Positions 45,407-53,121 of a stretch of 64,000 bases of DNA are shown here, piece after piece. The DNA lies in the NCBI GenBank assembly GCA_017940255.1, contig JAGAZB010000002.1, forward strand, positions 1-64,000, written 5' to 3'. Both the position numbers and the translations under genes were made by a program. The notes beneath the pieces are model-generated. The model had not been told where the DNA came from. It did not search any database and saw nothing but the letters and a program-made list of their open reading frames with translations. The stretch's first letter is position 1. Each line of letters begins with the position of its first letter. The DNA comes from Treponema sp. GTDB lineage: Bacteria > Spirochaetota > Spirochaetia > Treponematales > Treponemataceae.

Positions 45407-45441
45407 AAAAAAAACGCTGCGCCACTGCTCGCGTTTTTTTT
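45407..45441 (-). terminator. Intrinsic terminator after ptsH
   Basis: A-run/ACGC and GCGT/T-run arms (45407-45417 with 45431-45441) with a 13-base loop; T-run on the minus strand. The ptsH stop codon is part of the stem. Confidence 0.75.
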
Positions 45442-45706
45442 ACTCTTCCTCAAATCGGGAATTAAACAATTCTTCAATTGCGGCAGCGGCTTCGGACTCG
45501 TCTGTACCTTCGGTTGTAAGGGTAAGCTGAGTATTATAGCAGGCACCCATAGCAATTACACCCATGATTGATTTGGCATTCACGGTTGCTCCATCTTTTG
45601 TAAGGCTTACTTCGCTTTCAAACTTGTTTGCAGTCTGGGCGATAATAGCAGCCGGACGGGCATGAATTCCAGCTCTGTTCTGTACTGTCAAAATCTTTTC
45701 AACCAT
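45440..45706 (-). CDS. ptsH: HPr phosphocarrier protein
   Basis: Small phosphocarrier of the PTS and regulatory target of HPr kinase. From the ATG at 45706 it has 88 residues, with His15 (RAGIHARPAA) for PEP-dependent transfer and Ser46 (AKSIMGVIAMG) for ATP-dependent regulation by HprK. The upstream in-frame start at 45733 would overlap the spacer to hprK and is less likely. It lies directly downstream of hprK, so the pair forms a carbon-control unit. No other PTS gene is in the window, so HPr may act mainly as a regulator. Confidence 0.94.
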   Translation of the reverse strand: MVEKILTVQNRAGIHARPAAIIAQTANKFESEVSLTKDGATVNAKSIMGVIAMGACYNTQLTLTTEGTDESEAAAAIEELFNSRFEEE

Positions 45707-45744
45707 CTTCTTTACGTTTCCTTGGCGATCCACGCCGTTATTTT

Positions 45745-46734
45745 TTAGTAAGAATCATCATTACCATTATATACAATCTGAGCGTCTTCAGATTCAATCC
45801 ACTTAAGAACATTCTGATTAAAGTCTTTTGCAGAGTTGTATCCCATATTTTTAAGACGTTCATTCATTGCAGCAGCTTCTATAATAATCGGAAGATTTCG
45901 TCCCGGACGCACAGGAATTTCAATCATAGGAACATTTACTCCCAGCAATTCCATGTATTTTTGTTCAGTTCCAAGACGATCATAAGCTTTTGAGGAATTC
46001 CAGTCTTCAAGCTGAACAATCAACTGAACTTCTTTTTGATCACGAATGGCACCAACACCGTACAAAGAAGAAATATTGATGATACCAAGACCGCGAATTT
46101 CCATGTGGTGACTGATTATTGTATTTGCACCGCGCCCCAGCAAAACGTTACCGTTTACACAACGGATATCGATAATATCATCCGCAACAAGACGATGTCC
46201 ACGTTCAACAAGTTCAAGGGCAGTTTCACTTTTTCCAACACCCGAGTGTCCATTCAGCAGAATACCGATACCGTAAACTTCTACAAGAACACCATGCAAG
46301 GTTTGATGAGGAGCAAATGTGTTTGAGAAAATACGAATAAGACGATTTGAAAATTCTGATGAAGTAAGACTTGTCTGCAGTATTGGACAACAGTTTTCTT
46401 CGGCAAGTACATGGAACTCTTCTGTAGGTTCAAGATTGTAGGTAAAAATACAGCAAGGAATCTGTGTCTGGAAGAAGGCTTCAAGAGTTTCTGTTGATTT
46501 TTCTTTATGAAGTTTATTGAGGTAAGCTACTTCTCCGCGGCCAAAAACCTGAACACGGGAAATACCGAAGGCTTCGTAAAAACCAGAAAGAGCGAGTCCA
46601 GGGCGGTTAATTTCTGGAACAGTAATAGCACGAGGTAAACCACGTCTGCCGCCAATACAGCGCAGATCCAAAGCATCGTGACCAGATAATTCCAAATTAA
46701 GCAAATCCAAAACTGTGAATTTCTTTTCCGCCAT
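45745..46734 (-). CDS. hprK: HPr kinase/phosphorylase
   Basis: Bifunctional enzyme that phosphorylates or dephosphorylates HPr Ser46 in response to metabolite level. The product (329 residues from the ATG at 46734) has an N-terminal domain (about 1-130), the P-loop GHSGVGKSETALELVERGHR (about 155-174), the catalytic VADD (His/Asp pair) and the C-terminal signature EIPVRPGRNLPIIIEAAAMN. A GTG at 46749 is an alternative start, but TATACT/TATAGT boxes overlap it; the ATG at 46734 would then be leaderless or nearly so. The final helix ends SEDAQIVYNGNDDSY. Confidence 0.93.
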   Translation of the reverse strand: MAEKKFTVLDLLNLELSGHDALDLRCIGGRRGLPRAITVPEINRPGLALSGFYEAFGISRVQVFGRGEVAYLNKLHKEKSTETLEAFFQTQIPCCIFTYNLEPTEEFHVLAEENCCPILQTSLTSSEFSNRLIRIFSNTFAPHQTLHGVLVEVYGIGILLNGHSGVGKSETALELVERGHRLVADDIIDIRCVNGNVLLGRGANTIISHHMEIRGLGIINISSLYGVGAIRDQKEVQLIVQLEDWNSSKAYDRLGTEQKYMELLGVNVPMIEIPVRPGRNLPIIIEAAAMNERLKNMGYNSAKDFNQNVLKWIESEDAQIVYNGNDDSY

Positions 46735-46837
46735 ACGTTTACTATACACAGTATAGGATATTTTATCAATCCTATAATCACCGCAAGCATTCCTAAATCA
46801 AACAAATCAATAAAAATTTAATAAATTTTGTAGGAAA

Positions 46838-46913
46838 TCGAAAAACGCGGCAAATATATATGTGTAAGCATTTTTTGGTTATCCACTTCAGGGCGATGGC
46901 GCCCGGTGTCCGC
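46838..46913. repeat. Hairpin repeat, copy A (upstream of first Rpn gene)
   Basis: Contains CGAAAAACGCGGCAA and TATATATGTGTA, shared with copy C, then AAGCATTTTTTGGTTATCCAC shared in part with copies B and D, and the core GGGCG-ATGG-CGCCC-GGTGTCCGC (hairpin 46891-46904). It ends at the ribosome-binding site of the Rpn nuclease gene at 46928. Confidence 0.8.
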
Positions 46914-46927
46914 TACAAGGAGTTATT

Positions 46928-47836
46928 ATGCAAAATTATGATTATGAAAACATGGGCCGCCCAAGCCCAACGGCACTCTTAAACCCAATGTGCGACCCAA
47001 TCTTCAAGGCAATTTTCACACAAAACACAAAAGAATCTGCTCTTGCTTTGAATGACTTTATTTCCACAATGCTCGGGCGTAAAGTTGTAAATCTGCAGCT
47101 TGCACCAAACGAGCCAGCCGTGGAAACCCTTTCACAGATGCAGATGCGTTTTGATGTAAGCGTTACTTTTGATGACGGCGAATGTGCAGACATCGAATGT
47201 CAGTGCCGTAAAAATGAATCTGAATATGATTATTCTGTAAGAAGTGAAGTGCAAGTTGCGAGGTTGTTGAACAACAATGCAAAAAGAGGTTCAAACTGGA
47301 ACTCGGGTAAAGTATACCAGATTACAGTTGCAAACTTTGAATTTGAGAAAGATGACAAGTCAGCATTCGCATGGTATACTATGCGCAGTGATTCGGGGCA
47401 TAGACTTGGTAATAGGCTTAACGTTATTGTTCTGGATTTGGTAAAAATCAAGGAAAACATTGGAACGCCAGCAGAAAAACTTACCGACCGGGAAAAATGG
47501 GGAATGTATTTTGCCTGTGCTGGTGATGAAAAACATCGGGATTATATAAACGAAATTGTCCAGAGCGAGGAAGGAATTATGGCAGCAGAAACAGTGAGAA
47601 AATACATGAGTGAAGAAGAAGCTAACTGGTTCAGACAAAATTCTTACGACATTGGTTTACGCGATTATAATTCCGGCCTTGAAAATGCAGAAAAACGTGG
47701 AATGCAACAAAAGGCCATTGAAGATGCAAAGAATCTTCTGAAAATGAAACTTGGTACACCAGAACAAATTGCACAAGCAATCGGGCTCCCATTAGATAAA
47801 GTGCAAGAACTTGCCGCAGAGATTACTGATAAATAG
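46928..47836 (+). CDS. Rpn-family recombination-promoting nuclease (putative transposase)
   Basis: The 302-residue protein belongs to the PD-(D/E)XK Rpn/PDDEXK_2 family, whose E. coli members nick DNA and raise RecA-independent recombination. Visible are the N-terminal DPIFKAIF (23-30), Asp76 in FDVSV, the IECQC strand with Glu90 and Gln92, and the YQITVANFEFEKDD region. The C-terminal 36 residues (AKNLLKMKLGTPEQIAQAIG, LPLDKVQELAAEI) are nearly identical to the tail of the other Rpn gene at 54558, though the N-terminal domains differ. SD AGGAG; the hairpin repeat ends just before it. Possibly mobile or a selfish module. Confidence 0.85.
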   Translation: MQNYDYENMGRPSPTALLNPMCDPIFKAIFTQNTKESALALNDFISTMLGRKVVNLQLAPNEPAVETLSQMQMRFDVSVTFDDGECADIECQCRKNESEYDYSVRSEVQVARLLNNNAKRGSNWNSGKVYQITVANFEFEKDDKSAFAWYTMRSDSGHRLGNRLNVIVLDLVKIKENIGTPAEKLTDREKWGMYFACAGDEKHRDYINEIVQSEEGIMAAETVRKYMSEEEANWFRQNSYDIGLRDYNSGLENAEKRGMQQKAIEDAKNLLKMKLGTPEQIAQAIGLPLDKVQELAAEITDK

Positions 47837-47862
47837 CAAGAAAGCCAAACAGAAGTAAAAAA

Positions 47863-47905
47863 CGGCTGCCGGAGTTCTGGTGAACTGGAAGGCAGCCGAT
47901 TTTTG
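47863..47905. terminator. Bidirectional intrinsic terminator
   Basis: CGGCTGCC (47863-47870) and GGCAGCCG (47891-47898) with inner AGTTC-TGGT-GAACT; TTTTTG follows on the plus strand and six T on the minus strand. It serves the Rpn gene and the convergent lipoprotein gene. Confidence 0.88.
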
Positions 47906-47926
47906 TTTGATTTGTTTTTTTATTAG

Positions 47927-48562
47927 TTATTTTACAAGTTCAACTTTAGAAACAGTAATTGTATTGTCTCCAAAAATCTTGATTCCACCCCATGCACCGT
48001 CTTTTTCTTCTCCGATGATTTTTGTAGCATCTGCGCTAGAGAAAGTTACTGTAATAGCTCCATTTTCTTTTGTAGCCAAACCTACAGTTTTGCCGTCAGG
48101 ATCATCGGCTGAAAGACCACCATCTCCCTCTGCAGATGCAGGAGCAAGTTCTTCCCAAGGGTCACAAACTGCAACCTTAAAAGAACCACCGGTAGCTGTA
48201 AATGTTACTTTTATTCCTTTAAAACCAGCTTCAAATTTAGAATGGTCAATTACTACGGCGTCATCTCCTGACCATCCAAGAACTGTAGAACCAGAAAAAA
48301 TACTAACCAGAGTTGCATCATTGCTGCCTGCAGTAGCAGTATCGTCATCACCTGCATCTGCATCAGCTGCAGGGGGCTGGTCATCTGCATCAGCGGCAGG
48401 AGTTGCTGCGTCTGTCTTGTCTGCATCAGTAGTAGTTGCCTGTGTGGTTGATGTTGAAGATGTTGCTCCGGTTGCATCTTCTGTTGTTGTAGGCTGGTCA
48501 CATCCTACGAATACCATTGATAATACTGCTAAAACTCCCAAGATCATTAATGATTTTTTCAT
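47927..48562 (-). CDS. Lipoprotein with Thr/Ala/Asp linker and carbohydrate-binding-like domain
   Basis: The 211-residue protein has a lipoprotein signal (lipobox VFVGC, Cys21), a low-complexity linker rich in Thr, Ala and Asp (about 23-80), and a C-terminal beta-sandwich-like domain (about 82-211) with the pattern SKFEAGFKGIKVTFTATGGS and ending GIKIFGDNTITVSKVELVK, typical of carbohydrate-binding modules linked to cell-surface glycosidases. Ligand unknown. The short 70-base leader and SD (GGAGGAAC) are present. The C-terminal style matches the lipoproteins at 55499 and 56750. Confidence 0.75.
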   Translation of the reverse strand: MKKSLMILGVLAVLSMVFVGCDQPTTTEDATGATSSTSTTQATTTDADKTDAATPAADADDQPPAADADAGDDDTATAGSNDATLVSIFSGSTVLGWSGDDAVVIDHSKFEAGFKGIKVTFTATGGSFKVAVCDPWEELAPASAEGDGGLSADDPDGKTVGLATKENGAITVTFSSADATKIIGEEKDGAWGGIKIFGDNTITVSKVELVK

Positions 48563-48742
48563 TTTTGTTCCTCCTATTAGAACTTTTTATTAATGTGTTT
48601 TTTTCTAACTGATTTTTTGGTTGGATAAATTGAGAATTCACAAAAAAAACGATTTGTTATTTTTTTTAGCTAAAAAAATGATAGCAAATTCAAAAAAATA
48701 CCAGATTATTAGTTTTTTTTATCTAATAAGTTAGTTTTTTAG

Positions 48743-48772
48743 TTGTAAAAAAAAAGTAGCAGACCGTATACT
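48743..48772 (+). promoter_or_regulatory. Promoter of the lipoprotein gene at 48832
   Basis: TTGTAA (48743-48748), 18-base spacer and TATACT (48767-48772). The leader is about 53 bases and contains a hairpin. Confidence 0.6.
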
Positions 48773-48787
48773 TTAAACATAAATAAC

Positions 48788-48811
48788 TGATTTAAACCAA
48801 CCTTTAAATCA
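48788..48811 (+). promoter_or_regulatory. Leader hairpin before the lipoprotein gene
   Basis: TGATTTAAA-CCAACC-TTTAAATCA, a perfect nine-pair stem with a six-base loop in the 5' leader, ending ten bases before the Shine-Dalgarno AGGAGG. The very weak A/T pairing would suit a temperature- or stability-sensitive element. Confidence 0.45.
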
Positions 48812-48831
48812 AAGATATTTAGGAGGACAAA

Positions 48832-49545
48832 ATGAAAAAATCTAAGTTCAAAATGGTAGCAGGAATTGCGGCAATTGCAATGTCATTTGCGCTTCTTGCA
48901 GGATGTAATCCAGGTGATGATGCAACAGCAGACACCACAGGAAGCACAGGCACAGAACAGGCAACTGCAAATGACAATGATGCTGCAGCAGGCGACAACA
49001 ACGCAGATGCTGGCGACGCTAGTAATGCAAGTGGAAGCGGATCAGCTTCTGGCTCAGGTAGCGGAAGTAGTTCTGGTAGTGGAAGCGAAGAAGAAGCTGA
49101 TGAAGCTCCTGAAAGCGCATATAAGTTATACACTGTAACGACAACTTCTGAAACTACTGCAGAATCATTTGCATTAACCCTTCAGGTTGATAACGATGGT
49201 TCTCAGGACGAAAATGGATTGAAAGTTACAATTTCTGATTTTGAACTCTGGCTCAAAGTCGATAATAAAAAATCAATTAAAGTAGCAAAAAACAAAATTG
49301 AATTAATACCAGATCAGTATGCACCAACAGCATATTCAAAATCTAGTACACGTTTTGTATTAGATGGACTATCTGAAAAAATTCCATCTGGAGCAAAAGT
49401 TCAGTTCGAAGTAATTAAAGCTACAGTAGATAAGGCAGATAAAAAAGATGCTATCATTTTTGCATTACAGAGAGATATCGATCCATGGGATATGTTAGCA
49501 GCTGATTCTGAAATGTGGCAGCCAATCTTTGCAGCTGCAGAGTAA
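48832..49545 (+). CDS. Lipoprotein with Ser/Gly-rich linker
   Basis: No family recognised. The 237-residue product has a lipoprotein signal (lipobox LLAGC, Cys24), a linker (about 26-90) of Asp/Ala/Asn then pure Gly/Ser repeats (GSASGSGSGSSSGSGSEEEA), and a beta-rich C-terminal domain (about 100-237) beginning YKLYTVTTTSETTAESFALT. The domain looks like a surface adhesive or carbohydrate-binding module. SD AGGAGG; divergent from the lipoprotein at 47927, with a 269-base AT-rich gap between them. It is the only one of the exported lipoproteins on the plus strand. Confidence 0.7.
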   Translation: MKKSKFKMVAGIAAIAMSFALLAGCNPGDDATADTTGSTGTEQATANDNDAAAGDNNADAGDASNASGSGSASGSGSGSSSGSGSEEEADEAPESAYKLYTVTTTSETTAESFALTLQVDNDGSQDENGLKVTISDFELWLKVDNKKSIKVAKNKIELIPDQYAPTAYSKSSTRFVLDGLSEKIPSGAKVQFEVIKATVDKADKKDAIIFALQRDIDPWDMLAADSEMWQPIFAAAE

Positions 49546-49581
49546 TCAACTAAGGGGATGACCAATAAGTTCTGTGGCTGC

Positions 49582-49645
49582 GGTCATTGAGCTTGTCGAA
49601 ATGACCATTTACACAATATGTAGTGGTTTCGACAAGCTCAACCAC
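49582..49645. repeat. Inverted pair of TTGAGCTTGTCGAA repeats
   Basis: Two hairpins facing each other: GGTCATT-GAGCTTGTCG-AAATGACC (49582-49606) and GTGGTTT-CGACAAGCTC-AACCAC (49623-49645). The 14-base core is identical and inverted, while the flanking arms differ but stay complementary. This core is a dispersed repeat in many bacteria. It may terminate transcription of the preceding lipoprotein gene. Confidence 0.75.
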
Positions 49646-49701
49646 CACATTATTTTGAGAAAAAATTCGAAGAATGTGGGATTGTCAAGCAAAATATAAA
49701 T

Positions 49702-49730
49702 TTGTTTTTTGGAAAATTGCGTGTTATATT
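49702..49730 (+). promoter_or_regulatory. Promoter of the HPF-like gene
   Basis: TTGTTT (49702-49707), 17-base spacer and TATATT (49725-49730). Leader about 62 bases. Confidence 0.6.
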
Positions 49731-49798
49731 TTAATCAGATGGAAGGGAATGCTGGGAAGCGTGCCCGACTGCGAAACCAATTTTTTAAGGAGACAAAA

Positions 49799-50086
49799 AT
49801 GACACCATCAATTAATGCTGTAGGATTTACACTTGAGAAAAAACAATCGGAAATGATAGATACAAAATTAAAGAGAATCGCTTATGCGGATGATTTAATT
49901 GTGGATCTTCTGATGAAAATTAAGCACGACAAGGCTTTTATCTTTGATACGACTGTTAATTTTAAGTGGGGAACTCAGGCTCATGTTACTGGAGAAGATT
50001 ATGACTTTGGTGCAGCCCTGAACAAAATGATGGACGTACTTGATAACAAGATTAAGAAAGAAAAGGATAAGGTACAGGAAAAGTAA
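49799..50086 (+). CDS. HPF/RaiA-type ribosome hibernation factor
   Basis: From the ATG at 49799 (AAGGAG eight bases upstream) the product has 95 residues with the fold of short HPF/RaiA proteins: an N-terminal strand and helix (INAVGFTLEKKQSEMIDTKL), then VTGEDYDFGAALNKMMDVLD and a basic C-terminal helix (NKIKKEKDKVQEK). Such proteins sit in the decoding channel and inactivate or dimerise ribosomes in slow growth. Sequence match is by pattern, moderate. It is convergent with rpoN; in many bacteria hpf lies next to rpoN and was once called 'sigma-54 modulator', which supports the call. Hairpin repeat copy B follows the stop directly. Confidence 0.75.
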   Translation: MTPSINAVGFTLEKKQSEMIDTKLKRIAYADDLIVDLLMKIKHDKAFIFDTTVNFKWGTQAHVTGEDYDFGAALNKMMDVLDNKIKKEKDKVQEK

Positions 50087-50163
50087 TGTGTAAGGCCGCT
50101 GGCGGCCGGTGTTCTATCGGAAACCGTTAAGAAAATTGCGCAAGCAATTTTTAGGTTGTCCAC
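50087..50163. repeat. Hairpin repeat, copy B
   Basis: TGTGTAAGGCCGCTGGCGG followed by CCGGTGTT, then AAACCGTTAAGAAAATTGC, GCAA and GCAATTTTTAGGTTG. It holds the core hairpin GGCCG-CTGG-CGGCC (50094-50107) and a second hairpin AAAATTGC-GCAA-GCAATTTT. It starts right after the HPF stop and reaches the rpoN stop, so it may be the terminator of both. Confidence 0.85.
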
Positions 50164-50165
50164 TT

Positions 50166-51569
50166 TTACCTGTAATAGGAATTTTTAATTCCGATTTTAG
50201 CGCGGTATTTAGCCACAGTGCGCCGCGCTATTTTTATGCCCTCTTCATTAAGACGGGTGGTTAGTTCCAAATCAGAAAGTTCCGGATTTTCTTCCGTTAG
50301 TTCCATCATACGTTTTTGTATCTTTTCAGCCGAAACCTTTTCCTTTCCATCTTCAGAAGCAACTCCCGAGGTAAAAAAATAACTGATAGGAAAAAGTCCG
50401 AATTCAGTTTGAATATACTTGCTGTTATTGCGGGCAGAAATTCTAGAAACTGTGGATTCGCTAACTCCAAGCATGTTCGCAAGGGAACGGCGGGTTAGCA
50501 CATTCAGATTTCCGGGGCCGTTCAAAAAAAAGTTCAGCTGATTTTTTACTATATAACAACACTGCAAAACGAAGGTGTTTTCCCGGTAAGCAAGATTAGC
50601 AATAAAATCTTTGGCGAGGGCCAGGTTTTCTTTATCAAAAGTATAGTCAGGGGCAAGGCGAAGTTCTGGAAGAATTCCAGAAGCATATTTCACCTGGAAA
50701 TGGTATTTATCATCACCAGAAACAAGTCCATGCCAGACTTCATCGGAAGCAAGTTTTCCTTCCTGCCGTGTGACAGTCAAAATAACATCGGGCTTTTCAT
50801 ATTCTGGGCCGGACTCTACGGAATAGCCCTGTGCAGGTCGAGGGTTTAAAGTGAGGATAAAACGCAAGGCTTCTTCTACTGCGGCCTGATTCAAAGTAAT
50901 TTTATCGAGGGGGATTTCCGGGGCAAAGGCTTTTTTATGCCAAGCATCTTTGTATTCATTCAGTTTGTGTAGAATTTTTAAAGGCTCGGGAGGATTGAGA
51001 AAATCGAGATGACCATCAAGGATAAAAAGTGATAAATCATCAGCATGGCCGGAAATGCGCGCCTGAACTAAAAGACTTTCTTCGGGAGTGCGGCAACAAG
51101 TGCCCACCGGGTCCATCCGCTGAATGCGTTCAATACAACGCTGGAGCATTTCTCTGGTCTGCAGGGGACGAGTTTTATCAATCAGAGTTTCGGGAGAAAG
51201 GAGTGAACCATAACAACCGTTTTCATCGAGATTGTAGATGAGTTTTTGCGAGAGCGTGTATTCATCATCAGACAGATTGATAGAATTTAACTGATGCATT
51301 AAGTGCTGCTGTAAGGTTTCTGTGTTATCCTCACTATTTTCTAAAATCTGCTGGGTTACTGTGGAGCGTGGAAGGTCGCTGCGATTGTTGTTATCGCGGA
51401 CAATTTCCAGGGCAGGATTTTCACTCACCTCTTTGTAAATTTCTTCGCGTAAATCTGCGGTAGACATTTTAAGCATACGCATGGCACGAATCTGCTGCTG
51501 AGAAAAACGCTGACGCTGGCGTAGACTCTGTTTTTGAGAACTTACCTGATTTATGCGAATGTTTGCCAC
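50166..51569 (-). CDS. rpoN: RNA polymerase sigma-54 factor
   Basis: Sigma-54 directs polymerase to -24/-12 promoters and needs an AAA+ activator. The 467-residue reading from GTG at 51569 begins fMet-ANIRINQVSSQKQSLRQRQ, matching the glutamine/leucine-rich region I (LRQRQRFSQQQIRAMRMLKM), followed by the core-binding domain, and ends with the RpoN box ARRTVAKYRAKIGI (about 450-463) that reads the -24 element. A longer open frame to 51737 runs into the DUF1015 gene and is not family-like. TACAAT ends six bases before the GTG, so the mRNA may be leaderless. A sigma-54 target, hsp20, lies 12 kb away. Confidence 0.93.
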   Translation of the reverse strand: MANIRINQVSSQKQSLRQRQRFSQQQIRAMRMLKMSTADLREEIYKEVSENPALEIVRDNNNRSDLPRSTVTQQILENSEDNTETLQQHLMHQLNSINLSDDEYTLSQKLIYNLDENGCYGSLLSPETLIDKTRPLQTREMLQRCIERIQRMDPVGTCCRTPEESLLVQARISGHADDLSLFILDGHLDFLNPPEPLKILHKLNEYKDAWHKKAFAPEIPLDKITLNQAAVEEALRFILTLNPRPAQGYSVESGPEYEKPDVILTVTRQEGKLASDEVWHGLVSGDDKYHFQVKYASGILPELRLAPDYTFDKENLALAKDFIANLAYRENTFVLQCCYIVKNQLNFFLNGPGNLNVLTRRSLANMLGVSESTVSRISARNNSKYIQTEFGLFPISYFFTSGVASEDGKEKVSAEKIQKRMMELTEENPELSDLELTTRLNEEGIKIARRTVAKYRAKIGIKNSYYR

Positions 51570-51602
51570 GTCTTTATTGTAGCACAAAAGCCCGCTTGTC
51601 TG

Positions 51603-51608
51603 TATACT
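51603..51608 (+). promoter_or_regulatory. -10 element of the DUF1015 gene
   Basis: TATACT lies seven bases before the ATG at 51616, again giving a leaderless or nearly leaderless transcript. The divergent rpoN -10 (51576-51581) lies 22 bases away, so the two promoters overlap. Confidence 0.45.
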
Positions 51609-51615
51609 TTTAATT

Positions 51616-53058
51616 ATGAAAAACCTAGAGAATATAAAATCGGAATTAAATTCGTTTGGAATCCGCGTGCCGGAAATCCTTTTGCCTAAAAATATTGATA
51701 TAAAAAGCTGGTCGGTTATTGCGTGTGACCAGTACACTCAGGATTTGGAATACTGGAAGAAGGCTGAAGCCACTGCGGCCGGTAAGCCATCTACTCTGAA
51801 TCTTATTTTGCCTGAAGTTTACCTTAATTCGCCAGATAAGGCTGAAAGAATCGAAAAGATTCGCAAGACGATGAAGGAATATCTTGGCGGGGCTGAAGCT
51901 GGGGCCGGCGCTGAAAGTACCGGGGGAGCTGGCTCGGGGGCTGGTTGTGCTGACGGAGGGGCTGGCACAGCGGGGCACACCGGGGTTTTTGATAAGGCAC
52001 GAGAATGCATGATATATATAGAAAGAAAAACTGCATTCGGGCGAACCAGACGGGGACTTGTTGCTCAGATTGATTTGGAAACATACGAATGGAAGCCATT
52101 CAGCACTGCAAATATACGTGCTACTGAGGCTACAATTGTAGAGCGAATTCCTCCGCGCATGGAAATCAGGCGGGGGGCGGCTTTGGAACTGCCACACATT
52201 ATGCTGCTGGTTGATGATAAGGACGATTTGCTCGTTGGCGGCAGCGGGGCTCTGGCAAAAAAGAAGGCGCCACTTTATGACGGCGAGCTGATGTGTAACG
52301 GCGGTTCTATTACAGGGTGGGCTGTAGAAAGCGAGGATGAACTTGCAGGACTTGCAGATGCGGTGAGCAAAATTGCCGAAAAGAAGCGCGCTGCTGATGG
52401 TTCAACTTTCCTTTTTGCGGTGGGCGATGGAAACCACTCGCTGGCTACGGCAAAGGCTGTGTGGGATGAATACAAGGCTAAATTGATTGCACAGGGGGCT
52501 GATGAAGCAGAAATTGCAGAATGCCCAGTTCGCTTTGCCCTGGTTGAAATTGTAAATATTTACGACACAGGACTTACTTTTGAGCCTATTCACCGCGTAA
52601 TTTTTAATATTGAAACTGAAAAGCTGATTAAAACTTTGGCCGAAAAGCTTGGGGGACAGGCTGCTGAGGTGAGCAGTGCTGACGAACTAGAGGCCGCAGT
52701 AAAAGCTTCTCATGCTGATTTTGGTTTTGCCTTCCGCGAGGGCGGCAAGGGCAAGCAGAAGTACGTGCTGCTAAAGACTGGGATAACTGAACTTGCGGTA
52801 GCAAGACTTCAGCCAGAAATTGACGCTTTCTTAAAAGCAGAAGGTGGAAAAGCTGCAGAAATTGATTACATACACGGTTCCGATGAAGTTATAAAACTTG
52901 GAGAACGTGAAAACGCCGTGGGTATTCTTCTTCCACCAATTGCAAAAGATTCTTTCTTTGAAACAATCAGCGGGCGCGGGCCTCTTCCACGAAAAAGTTT
53001 TAGTATGGGTGAAGCAGACGAAAAACGCTTCTATCTGGAATGTCGAAAGCTATTCTAA
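51616..53058 (+). CDS. DUF1015 family protein with Gly/Ala-rich insertion
   Basis: The 480-residue protein fits DUF1015 (SbnI/SerK-like kinases are relatives): FGIRVPEILLPKNIDIKSWS at the start, IACDQYTQD, LVAQIDLETYEWKP, AVGDGNHSLATAKAVWDEYK and HGSDEVIKLGERENAVGILL. Residues 91-123 are an insertion of Gly, Ala, Ser and Glu (GGAEAGAGAESTGGAGSGAG and more) not expected in the family and encoded by much more G+C-rich DNA than its surroundings. Residue function of DUF1015 in bacteria is unsettled; some members phosphorylate serine. Divergent from rpoN with overlapping promoters. No Shine-Dalgarno. Confidence 0.8.
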   Translation: MKNLENIKSELNSFGIRVPEILLPKNIDIKSWSVIACDQYTQDLEYWKKAEATAAGKPSTLNLILPEVYLNSPDKAERIEKIRKTMKEYLGGAEAGAGAESTGGAGSGAGCADGGAGTAGHTGVFDKARECMIYIERKTAFGRTRRGLVAQIDLETYEWKPFSTANIRATEATIVERIPPRMEIRRGAALELPHIMLLVDDKDDLLVGGSGALAKKKAPLYDGELMCNGGSITGWAVESEDELAGLADAVSKIAEKKRAADGSTFLFAVGDGNHSLATAKAVWDEYKAKLIAQGADEAEIAECPVRFALVEIVNIYDTGLTFEPIHRVIFNIETEKLIKTLAEKLGGQAAEVSSADELEAAVKASHADFGFAFREGGKGKQKYVLLKTGITELAVARLQPEIDAFLKAEGGKAAEIDYIHGSDEVIKLGERENAVGILLPPIAKDSFFETISGRGPLPRKSFSMGEADEKRFYLECRKLF

Positions 53059-53065
53059 AAATGCT

Positions 53066-53101
53066 CAAAAAAAGCCCGCGCTCTGCATAAGAACGCGGGC
53101 A
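53066..53101 (-). terminator. Intrinsic terminator after the 413-residue lipoprotein gene
   Basis: GCCCGCG and CGCGGGC arms (53073-53099) with seven T following on the minus strand. It lies between the convergent DUF1015 and lipoprotein genes. Confidence 0.88.
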
Positions 53102-53121
53102 ACAGGAGCTATATAAAATTA

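Noticed and set aside
46749-46754. GTG start of hprK at 46749
   Set aside because: A TATACT box directly abuts this GTG, which would leave it outside the transcript; the ATG at 46734 is preferred, though not proven.
46928-47836. Complete insertion sequence or transposon
   Set aside because: Rpn proteins are labelled putative transposases, but no terminal inverted repeats or target duplications could be found around either gene.
47880-48593. Open frame opposite the lipoprotein at 47927
   Set aside because: Mirror of the low-complexity linker; the minus-strand frame has signal peptide, lipobox and ribosome-binding site.
51570-51737. Longer N-terminus of RpoN (56 residues)
   Set aside because: It would overlap the divergent DUF1015 gene and its sequence is not like region I of sigma-54; the family match begins at the GTG at 51569.
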